Below, piece by piece: positions 57,799 to 64,000 of a stretch of DNA of 64,000 bases. The number at the start of each line of letters is the position of its first letter. Positions within the stretch are counted from its first letter, which is position 1. The stretch comes from Alphaproteobacteria bacterium (GTDB lineage: Bacteria > Pseudomonadota > Alphaproteobacteria > UBA8366 > GCA-2717185). Below the pieces are notes generated by a model. It made no database searches and was not told the origin of the DNA. It worked only from the letters and a program-made list of their open reading frames with translations. The stretch is taken from assembly GCA_012103325.1 (NCBI GenBank), contig WLWY01000009.1, positions 124,001-188,000 of the forward strand, written 5' to 3'. Both the position numbers and the translations under genes were made by a program.

Positions 57799-60066
57799 AT
57801 GTCAGGAAATGCCAACGGGTATAAGTGGATCGGAACCCGGACGATTCGTCCGGACGGTGTCGACAAGGTAACGGGACGCGCCGCGTTCGGTGCTGATTTC
57901 GCCCTTCCGGGCATGCTCGTTGGCAAAATCCTGCGTAGCCCTCACGCGCATGCGCGCATTCTCTCTATCGACAGCAGCAAGGCCGAGGCGCTTCCCGGTG
58001 TAAAAGCCATCGTGACCTCGGCCGATTTCCCTGAAATTCCGCCTTCGGAGGCGATCAAAGGCAGTTCACCGCCCAACTATCGCCATCTGTCGCAGAATTT
58101 GATGGCACGGGAAAAGGTGCTTTACGATGGCCACGCTGTTGCCGCGGTCGCCGCGACGAGTGCCGCCGTGGCAAGCGAAGCGCTTTCGTTGATCAGTGTT
58201 GAATACGAAGTGCTGCCGCACGTCACCGACGTGCTGGAAGCCATGAAACCCGATGCACCGGTGCTCCACGATGATCTCTTCACCGGTGGTGTCGAGCCCA
58301 AACCCGACAAGCCGTCCAATGTCGCAAAGCGGGTTGAGTTTGCGATCGGCGATATCGATGCCGGGTTTGCGGACGCCGACGTCGTTGTTGAGCGCGACTA
58401 TTCGACGGAAGGCATCCACCAGGGATATATCGAGACGCACGCCGTTGTTGCCAACATGGGCGAAGACGGTCAGGCGACGATCTGGTGCAGCAGCCAGGGC
58501 CATTTCATGGTGCGGCAATACACGGCTGGCCTGTTGAATATGAATATTGGCGATATCAAGGTCACGCCGGCGGAGATCGGCGGTGGCTTTGGCGGCAAGA
58601 CAACGGTTTATCTTGAGCCCGTCGCATTGCTGCTAAGTCGAAAATCCGGGCATGCCATCAAAATGGTGATGACGCGCGACGAAGTCTTCCGCGCGACGGG
58701 GCCGACGTCGGGATCGGCGATGACGATCAAGATCGGTGCGAAGAAGGACGGCAAGATTACGGCTGCGGAAGCCGACTTGAAGTTCTTTGCCGGGGCGTTT
58801 CCCGGTGCACCGGTGCATCTCGGCTGTATGTGCGGATTTACGCCTTACGACATCGAGAATGTGAAGGCGGTTGGCTTCGACGTCGTGACAAACCGCCCGA
58901 AAGCGATTTCCTACCGGGCGCCCGGCGCGCCTATCGCGGCCTTCGCCATTGAGAGCGCGATCGACGAGTTGGCAGGTAAACTGAACATTGAGCCTTTGGC
59001 GTTGCGCGAAATGAACGCGGCGCGCGAAGGAACGAGAACTGCTTACGGCCCGACACTTGGGGTCGTCGGGTTCGAGGAAACGCTGGAAGCCGCCAAAACG
59101 CATCCGCATTTCTCGGAACCGCTGGGACCGGATCAGGGGCGCGGGATTGCGTCGGGTTACTGGTTCAATGTCGGCGGCGAGTCGAGTGCATCGGTTAGCG
59201 TCAATGAAGACGGTTCCGTCACGGTAACGTCTGGCGCACCGGATATCGGCGGTTCGCGGGCATCGTTGTGCATCATGGCGGCCGAAGTGTTTGGTATCGA
59301 TATTGGTGAGGTTCGCGCCGTAATCGGCGACACGAATGCCACTGCTTTCAATCGCCATACCGGCGGCAGCCGGGTCACGTTTGCGCTGGGTATGGTGGTC
59401 GTTAACGCTGCGGAGGACTGCATAGTGCAGCTTCGCACGGCGGCGGCCAAGATTTGGGATATCGACGTTGAGGCGGTCGTTTGGGAAGAGGGCGAAGCCC
59501 GCCCGGCCGGCGACAATGCGGGCAAGTTCGAACCTCTTTCGTTGGGTGATTTGGCGGCGAAAACGCCGATGACCGGCGGCCCGATCAGTTCTGAGAAATC
59601 AAGCAATGTGCAAGGACCCGGACCGGCGTTCGGGACGCATATCTGCGATGTCGAGGTCGACCGCGAGACCGGGCACGTCAAAATCCTGCGCTATACCGCA
59701 ATCCAGGATGCGGGCCGCGCTATTCACCCGGGCTATGTCGAAGGGCAGATGCAAGGCGGTGTCGCCCAAGGCATCGGCTGGGCGTTGAACGAGGAATACA
59801 TCTACGGTGACGATGGGCGGCTGCAGAATCCCGGCTTCTTGGACTACCGCATTCCCGTGGCGTCCGATCTGCCGATGATCGATACGGTGATCGTAGAAGT
59901 GCCGAACCCCACGCATCCGTACGGCGTCCGGGGCGTCGGCGAAATCCCGATCATTCCGCCGATGGCTGCCGTGGCCAACGCCATTGAAGATGCGGTGGGA
60001 ATGCGATTGACCGACCTGCCCATGTCGCCGCCGAAGGTGTTGGAAGCCCTGGAAAACGGCGGCTAA
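57799..60066 (+). CDS. Molybdenum hydroxylase large (molybdopterin) subunit
   Basis: 755 aa. The aldehyde oxidase/xanthine dehydrogenase fold shows GTRTIRPDGVDKVTGRAAFG, RSPHAHARIL, the EIGGGFGGK motif, YRAPGAPIAAFAIES and the C-terminal catalytic Glu in GVRGVGEIP. The cysteine that binds Cu in CO dehydrogenase (AYRCSFR type) is absent (SYRAPG), so this is not a CO dehydrogenase. The substrate is open: an aldehyde, N-heterocycle or aromatic acyl-CoA are all possible. Dependent on MCD- or MPT-type cofactor made elsewhere. Confidence 0.92.
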   Translation: MSGNANGYKWIGTRTIRPDGVDKVTGRAAFGADFALPGMLVGKILRSPHAHARILSIDSSKAEALPGVKAIVTSADFPEIPPSEAIKGSSPPNYRHLSQNLMAREKVLYDGHAVAAVAATSAAVASEALSLISVEYEVLPHVTDVLEAMKPDAPVLHDDLFTGGVEPKPDKPSNVAKRVEFAIGDIDAGFADADVVVERDYSTEGIHQGYIETHAVVANMGEDGQATIWCSSQGHFMVRQYTAGLLNMNIGDIKVTPAEIGGGFGGKTTVYLEPVALLLSRKSGHAIKMVMTRDEVFRATGPTSGSAMTIKIGAKKDGKITAAEADLKFFAGAFPGAPVHLGCMCGFTPYDIENVKAVGFDVVTNRPKAISYRAPGAPIAAFAIESAIDELAGKLNIEPLALREMNAAREGTRTAYGPTLGVVGFEETLEAAKTHPHFSEPLGPDQGRGIASGYWFNVGGESSASVSVNEDGSVTVTSGAPDIGGSRASLCIMAAEVFGIDIGEVRAVIGDTNATAFNRHTGGSRVTFALGMVVVNAAEDCIVQLRTAAAKIWDIDVEAVVWEEGEARPAGDNAGKFEPLSLGDLAAKTPMTGGPISSEKSSNVQGPGPAFGTHICDVEVDRETGHVKILRYTAIQDAGRAIHPGYVEGQMQGGVAQGIGWALNEEYIYGDDGRLQNPGFLDYRIPVASDLPMIDTVIVEVPNPTHPYGVRGVGEIPIIPPMAAVANAIEDAVGMRLTDLPMSPPKVLEALENGG

Positions 60067-60070
60067 CAGC

Positions 60071-60319
60071 ATGGCGGATGTCGTTTTGAGCCGGGAGCTC
60101 GCGCGTCAATTCACCGATGGTGAGACGCGGGTTGCCGTGGAAGCGGGAACGATGCGGGCCCTGGTCCGGGAATTGGATGCAAAATTTCCGGGGATTGGTG
60201 CCGCATTAGGGGATGGGATGGCCGTTGCCATCGACGGTCAGATTTTCCAGGACTATTTCCTGGAAGAAGTCGGACCGAACAGCGAAGTCTGTTTCCTGCC
60301 CGCTATCGAAGGCGGTTGA
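60071..60319 (+). CDS. MoaD/ThiS-family small protein
   Basis: 82 aa ending in Gly-Gly, the hallmark of ubiquitin-fold sulfur carriers. LVRELDAKFPGIGAALGDGMAVAIDG and the VCFLPAIEGG end match MoaD. It starts 4 nt after the large subunit gene and is surely co-transcribed. A dedicated sulfur carrier, a chaperone or a structural partner of the molybdoenzyme are possible; no moaE is nearby. Confidence 0.85.
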   Translation: MADVVLSRELARQFTDGETRVAVEAGTMRALVRELDAKFPGIGAALGDGMAVAIDGQIFQDYFLEEVGPNSEVCFLPAIEGG

Positions 60320-60323
60320 GCGT

Positions 60324-60785
60324 TTAGGACACGTAGTCGAGCGGCATTGCCGTCGTAAACTTGATCCGCTCCATTGCGAAGCTGGAACTCACGTCCGTCA
60401 GATCGGCGGCCTGAATCAAGCGCTTGTACACGGTGTCATACCCCGCAATATCCGGAACGACGATCCGTAGCAGATAGTCGGTTTCGCCGCTCATACGATA
60501 GAATTCGACGACCTCGTCGATCTCTGCGACGGCTTTGGCGAACCGTTCCAGCCATTCGTAATTATGCTGACTGGTTTTCACGCCGACGAAGACGGTGACT
60601 CCAAGATTGAGCTTTTCCGGATTCAGCAGTGCGACGCGACTCTGGATGACACCGGCTTCCTCCAGATTGCGAATTCGCCGCCAACAGGGCGTAGCGGATA
60701 GGCCGACCCGATCGGCAATCTCCCCGACCGGCAGAGTCGCATCTTCTTGAAGGCAGGTTAAAATCTTTTTATCTATCTCATCCAT
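60324..60785 (-). CDS. Lrp/AsnC-family transcriptional regulator
   Basis: 153 aa. The N-terminal winged HTH (DEIDKKILTCLQEDATLPVG, VGLSATPCWRRIRNLEEAGVI) and the C-terminal RAM effector domain (TVFVGVKTSQ, GETDYLLRIVVPD) are complete. Family members respond to amino acids. It converges with the molybdoenzyme operon, 4 nt between stops, and its AT-rich upstream region has two palindromes at 60843-60870. Confidence 0.95.
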   Translation of the reverse strand: MDEIDKKILTCLQEDATLPVGEIADRVGLSATPCWRRIRNLEEAGVIQSRVALLNPEKLNLGVTVFVGVKTSQHNYEWLERFAKAVAEIDEVVEFYRMSGETDYLLRIVVPDIAGYDTVYKRLIQAADLTDVSSSFAMERIKFTTAMPLDYVS

Positions 60786-60842
60786 GAGAAAATATTATCA
60801 TATTATGCTATATAAATAGGATTATTTTTTAATATATAGACG

Positions 60843-60870
60843 AATCTCAGAGATTTCGGAAATAATTTCC
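60843..60870. promoter_or_regulatory. Two adjacent 13-bp palindromes in the divergent lrp promoter region
   Basis: AATCTC-A-GAGATT (60843-60855) and GGAAAT-A-ATTTCC (60858-60870), each a perfect 6+1+6 palindrome, lie 2 nt apart with centres 15 bp apart. The surrounding 60786-60880 is very AT-rich. They sit between the divergent Lrp gene and the small membrane protein gene, so they are good operator candidates, perhaps for autoregulation. Confidence 0.55.
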
Positions 60871-60922
60871 AATCAACTCAATGTACAATAGCCGAAATGG
60901 AGCGCAAAGAGGGTTTAAGACT

Positions 60923-61180
60923 ATGATTAGGCGGCTATTCACGGAACATCCGGCAAGCGTCGACGAGACCTATTTCGAGCATCTGCTCGCCGCCTCGTCC
61001 TTCAGTATCCGTATGTTCGTAGCGAGCCTAGCCTGTCTCGTGCACGCCATCCTGCCCTTTATGTTTGTGAAAACCGGCAGTGTGGCAATCGAAACCCTGT
61101 ACGACCGCATGGTCGCCAATCGCCGCCGCTTCGACGAAGGGCGGCTGGACGCGCGCGCAACAGCCCGCGCGGGCCGCTAG
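60923..61180 (+). CDS. DUF6356-like small membrane protein
   Basis: 85 aa from ATG 60923; ATG 60881 in frame is an alternative adding 14 residues. HPASVDETYFEHLLAASSFS is followed by one hydrophobic segment (MFVASLACLVHAILPFMFV), then a charged C-terminus. The pattern resembles DUF6356 capsule-related small proteins. It converges with the next gene, 3 nt between stops. Confidence 0.7.
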   Translation: MIRRLFTEHPASVDETYFEHLLAASSFSIRMFVASLACLVHAILPFMFVKTGSVAIETLYDRMVANRRRFDEGRLDARATARAGR

Positions 61181-61183
61181 CTG

Positions 61184-61723
61184 CTAGGCGTCCTCCAGCA
61201 TCTTCAGATTTTTCTCCATGTCGTAGGCCTGCTCGTGATGGGTTTCCGGGTCCCATTCGCTGCGTGCCACGCGGAAGAAATCTCCGCCATAAATATGAAT
61301 TGCCCCGGTCAACCGCGGTAGCGGGTTGGTGACCGAGTGGATGATGTCACGGCCCAAGGTCGTGGCGTCTTTCGTTTCAAGCGACTTTGCACCGGCAGCC
61401 TCTACCTTGCCGTCTTCCGATTCCGGCATGCGGCGCCAGAAAATATTGTCTTCACGGCCCGTATAGATGCCAATATTCGCCCACATTTCATGGTTGTGGG
61501 GCATGATCGTCATATAGGGACTCCAGATCACATTGATGATCGTCAGATCCTCGGAATCGTAAACCTTCACGACTCCGCCCTTTTCCGGTTCGCCGAGTTC
61601 TTTCAGAACGGCTCCGGGGTCGGAAACCGCTCGGGTAAGAATGTCGCGGACGGCAGCTTGCGCCCCGGCTCCGCTGGTCACGGCGGCTTTGCAATCGGCA
61701 ATCAGATTGTCCCGGCTAAACAT
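61184..61723 (-). CDS. Cupin-fold metal enzyme, COG5553-like
   Basis: 179 aa from ATG 61723, with AGGGGG upstream; an in-frame ATG at 61753 is less supported. MPHNHEMWANIGIYTGREDN contains two His and a Glu/Asp set as in the cysteine-dioxygenase-like double-stranded beta-helix family, and a later GAIHIYGGDFF gives the third His. Predicted non-heme metal enzyme acting on a small, perhaps thiol, substrate; inference only. Confidence 0.75.
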   Translation of the reverse strand: MFSRDNLIADCKAAVTSGAGAQAAVRDILTRAVSDPGAVLKELGEPEKGGVVKVYDSEDLTIINVIWSPYMTIMPHNHEMWANIGIYTGREDNIFWRRMPESEDGKVEAAGAKSLETKDATTLGRDIIHSVTNPLPRLTGAIHIYGGDFFRVARSEWDPETHHEQAYDMEKNLKMLEDA

Positions 61724-61875
61724 GTCATATCCCCCTAAATCGGTCGTGTTCATGATTGAATTTATCCGAGCCTATCACGGTGTGAAATGTCATGAAACTG
61801 TCGCGATTTGTCTGAATTACGCAATCCCGGCCTTTACGGTATGATGCGGCAAGCGCGCTTCACAGGGAGGATATC

Positions 61876-62757
61876 ATGCCGCACGCAACGACCGATGACG
61901 GCGTAAAACTGTATTTCGAGGAAACTGGTTCCGGTGAACCGGTGCTGTTCATCCATGAATTCGCTGACGATTATCGCGGGTGGGAGCCGCAGATCCGCCA
62001 CTTCAGCCGCCGCTACCACTGCATTGCCTATAACGCGCGTGGATTTCCTCCGTCGGACGTGCCGCCGGACTCGTCGAGCTACTCGCAGATGCGGGCGGTT
62101 GGCGACGCGATTGCAATGCTCGACCATCTCGATATCGCGAAGGCGCATGTCGTAGGCCTTTCGATGGGCGGATTCTGCGCGTTGCATTTTGGCTTGAATC
62201 ATCCGGACCGGGCGCTGTCGCTCGTCGTCGGCGGCTGCGGCTATGGCGCGGAGTCGGACAAGCGGGCGCAGTTCCGCGACGAGGCGCTCACCACTGCGGA
62301 CAGCTTCGAGGCCGACGGCATGGAGAAAACCGCCGCGCGATACAGCCTCGGCCCGACGCGCGTGCAGTATCAGAACAAGGATCCGCGCGGCTGGCAGGAA
62401 TTCGCCGACAATCTGGCGGAACATTCGGCCAAGGGTTCCGCCAACACCATGCGCGGTGTGCAGGCGGAACGCCCGTCGCTTTACGATCTTGTCGACGATA
62501 TGAAAACGTTGAACGTGCCGACCCTAATCATCACTGGCGACGAGGACGAACCGTGCCTCGATCCGGCCTTGCTGATGAAGCGGACAATTCCGATGTCCGG
62601 GCTGGTGACGCTGCCGTTGACGGGACATGCCTGCAATCTGGAAGAGCCGGATGCGTTCAATTGCGCGGTGCAGGAATTTTTCTCTGCGGTAGAGCACGAT
62701 GCCTGGGGGCCGCGCGATCCCCGCTCGCAGACCGCCAGCATTACCGGAATGAAGTAA
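61876..62757 (+). CDS. Alpha/beta hydrolase
   Basis: 293 aa. Nucleophile Ser96 in GLSMGG, catalytic His251 in TGHACNLEEP and a likely Asp222 in GDEDEP. The HEFADDYRGW oxyanion region follows the first strand. GGGAGGATATC precedes the ATG. No cap domain signature allows a substrate assignment. It converges with the biotin carrier gene, 3 nt between stops. Confidence 0.9.
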   Translation: MPHATTDDGVKLYFEETGSGEPVLFIHEFADDYRGWEPQIRHFSRRYHCIAYNARGFPPSDVPPDSSSYSQMRAVGDAIAMLDHLDIAKAHVVGLSMGGFCALHFGLNHPDRALSLVVGGCGYGAESDKRAQFRDEALTTADSFEADGMEKTAARYSLGPTRVQYQNKDPRGWQEFADNLAEHSAKGSANTMRGVQAERPSLYDLVDDMKTLNVPTLIITGDEDEPCLDPALLMKRTIPMSGLVTLPLTGHACNLEEPDAFNCAVQEFFSAVEHDAWGPRDPRSQTASITGMK

Positions 62758-62760
62758 GCG

Positions 62761-63228
62761 TCAGGCGGGCTCGATAACGAACAGCACCTGGTTGTGGGCG
62801 ACGAGTGCCGCATCCTCCGCGCCGATCGCAGCGACGATACCGTCCATCGGCGCTTCGATGGTGGTATAGAGCTTCATGACTTCGATCAGGCAGAGCGGGT
62901 CGCCCCGCTTGACGGCCTGTCCTTCTTCGACGAAAGCGGGCTCCGCCGGTGACGGTTTGCGGTAGAAGGTGCCGACCATCGGCGCGCGGATTTCCGCCCC
63001 CCGCGCGCTGGCGGAGATTGATGGTGTGTCCGCAGGGGCTGGCAGCGGAGCAATTGGGGCCGGTTCGGTTCCCGGGGGTGAAGCGATCTCTGTTCTCGGC
63101 GCGCGCGCGCCACCGGCATTGCGCTGGACGACGAGCTTGGTGTCGCCGACTTCGAGAACCAGCTCCTCGCAATCGCTTGAATCGATGATTTTGAGGATTT
63201 CCGATATATCTTTGTAGGTGAGCGACAA
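62761..63228 (-). CDS. Biotin carboxyl carrier protein (AccB-like)
   Basis: 155 aa. An N-terminal helix pair (residues 1-35), a Pro/Ala linker (about 45-75) and a C-terminal biotinyl domain with CLIEVMKLYTTI, biotinyl Lys119. Length and layout match AccB, but the helix region is not the standard AccB start and no accC, carboxyltransferase or lyase gene is adjacent. It may serve a distant carboxylase. Confidence 0.85.
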   Translation of the reverse strand: MSLTYKDISEILKIIDSSDCEELVLEVGDTKLVVQRNAGGARAPRTEIASPPGTEPAPIAPLPAPADTPSISASARGAEIRAPMVGTFYRKPSPAEPAFVEEGQAVKRGDPLCLIEVMKLYTTIEAPMDGIVAAIGAEDAALVAHNQVLFVIEPA

Positions 63229-63355
63229 AGCGTGAGTCCGTTGGCTATTGCGTATCGTTCAACGCGCTCACATCTTGAAGGGCTTGGTACCGACAATCAA
63301 GATGACGGCGCAACACTAAGGTCCGGCGGTTCGTTGCAATGGAGAATCCTCTGTG

Positions 63356-64000
63356 ATGTTTGAACATATCCTTGCGAACGAACCCTGGATCAGGTTCAGC
63401 GTCTTTCTGGGTATTTTTGCCAGCATTGCAGTTTGGGAAGTCGTGGCACCGCGCCGAGCGCTCGGCGTTTCCCGCTGGCTGCGCTGGTCGAACAATATCG
63501 GTATCGTGGTCCTGAACACGGCGCTGTTGCGGATCGTGTTTCCGACCGCGGCGGTCGGACTGGCGCTGTTCGCGTCGGCGGAAGGCTGGGGATTGCTGAA
63601 CCATTTGGTTCTGCCGGTCTGGATCGAGATCCTGGTCGCGGTCGTGCTGCTCGATCTCGCGATTTATCTGCAGCACGTGATGTTCCACGCGGTCCCGGCG
63701 CTGTGGCGGCTGCATCGCATGCATCACAGCGATCTCGATTTCGATGTCACGACTGGTGCGCGATTTCACCCGATCGAAATTCTCTTTTCCATGGGGATCA
63801 AGCTTGCGGTGGTGGCGGCATTGGGACCGGCGGCGGTCGCGGTCTTGCTGTTTGAGGTATTGCTGAATGGAAGCTCTATGTTCAACCATGGCAATATCCG
63901 CCTGCCTATCGGACTCGACCGGGTGCTGCGCTGGTTCGTCGTCACGCCGGATATGCACCGCGTGCACCACGCCATTGCGCCGGCCGAGACCAACAGCAAC
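63356..64000 (+). CDS. Sterol desaturase/fatty acid hydroxylase family protein (partial)
   Basis: Starts at ATG 63356 with GGAG upstream and runs off the window; 215 codons are visible. Several membrane helices enclose His-rich di-iron motifs: HVMFH, HRMHH and, near the edge, HRVHH. This is the fatty acid hydroxylase superfamily, membrane enzymes that hydroxylate or desaturate lipids or carotenoids. The substrate cannot be told. Confidence 0.9.
   Translation, partial: MFEHILANEPWIRFSVFLGIFASIAVWEVVAPRRALGVSRWLRWSNNIGIVVLNTALLRIVFPTAAVGLALFASAEGWGLLNHLVLPVWIEILVAVVLLDLAIYLQHVMFHAVPALWRLHRMHHSDLDFDVTTGARFHPIEILFSMGIKLAVVAALGPAAVAVLLFEVLLNGSSMFNHGNIRLPIGLDRVLRWFVVTPDMHRVHHAIAPAETNSN

Noticed and set aside
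57799-60066. Carbon monoxide dehydrogenase large subunit
   Set aside because: The gene order fits CoxMSL, but the copper-binding cysteine motif of true CO dehydrogenase is replaced by SYRAPG.
63245-63970. 241-codon minus-strand ORF at the window end
   Set aside because: It overlaps the sterol-desaturase-family gene, which has intact His-box motifs on the plus strand; the minus frame is Gln/Arg/Asp-rich shadow sequence.

Overview
The window reads as a chromosomal segment of an alphaproteobacterium, most like the Rhodospirillales by gene order and protein style. The evidence is an alpha-type str/S10/spc/alpha ribosomal supercluster without rpsD, an ATP12-type F1-ATPase chaperone gene downstream of crcB and an RluA-family gene, split propionyl-CoA carboxylase genes, and a LiuR-like MerR gene beside isovaleryl-CoA dehydrogenase. 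The order assignment is inference; the class is well supported. I see no CRISPR array, phage, integrase or intact insertion sequence.

Layout. (1) 1-23.4 kb: end of rpoB, rpoC, then rpsL-rpsG-fusA-tuf, the S10 and spc gene runs, secY-adk, and rpsM-rpsK-rpoA-rplQ, closed by a clear intrinsic terminator at 23359-23382. Two sigma70-type promoters stand out, one before rpsL (4714-4742) and a perfect TTGACA/TATAAT before rpsM (20822-20849). Both are followed by leaders with inverted repeats that could be r-protein regulatory RNAs. (2) 23.4-32.0 kb: a closely packed run, many genes overlapping by ATGA or TGATG: Do-family protease, rarA, a C45 autoproteolytic hydrolase, crcB, an RluA-family pseudouridine synthase, a HAD phosphatase, an AsmA protein and ATP12. 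(3) 32.1-40.9 kb: propionyl-CoA carboxylase pccB and pccA separated by six other genes, then acylphosphatase, bluB and lipB. A 142-bp BIME-like inverted repeat pair lies between bluB and lipB and supplies both of their stop codons. (4) 41-45 kb: tRNA-Leu(GAG), malic enzyme maeB, and an mgtE whose last membrane helix is out of frame. (5) 44.9-52.9 kb: branched-chain amino acid catabolism (LiuR-like regulator, thioesterase, isovaleryl-CoA dehydrogenase, a second acyl-CoA dehydrogenase, methylcrotonyl-CoA carboxylase beta subunit) mixed with dgkA, a cupin, DUF1272, MAPEG, SDR and a HAD protein. (6) 52.9-56.2 kb: three tandem paralogous lipoproteins of a family I do not recognise, with a small ORF and a surface-antigen-like lipoprotein. 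(7) 56.4-64 kb: a three-subunit molybdenum hydroxylase with a MoaD/ThiS-like protein, an Lrp/AsnC regulator, small unknowns, a COG5553-type cupin, an alpha/beta hydrolase, a stand-alone biotin carrier protein and the start of a sterol-desaturase-family gene.

How the genes fit together. Leucine, isoleucine and valine breakdown (IVD, acyl-CoA dehydrogenase, MCC beta) yields acetyl-CoA and propionyl-CoA. PccAB carboxylates propionyl-CoA towards the B12-dependent methylmalonyl-CoA mutase, and BluB makes the lower ligand of B12. LipB serves the branched-chain and 2-oxo acid dehydrogenases, and MaeB links the TCA cycle to pyruvate. This metabolic reading is inference from gene content. The least explained content is the lipoprotein triplet, the BIME-like element, the ribosomal leaders and the molybdoenzyme with its private carrier-like protein.
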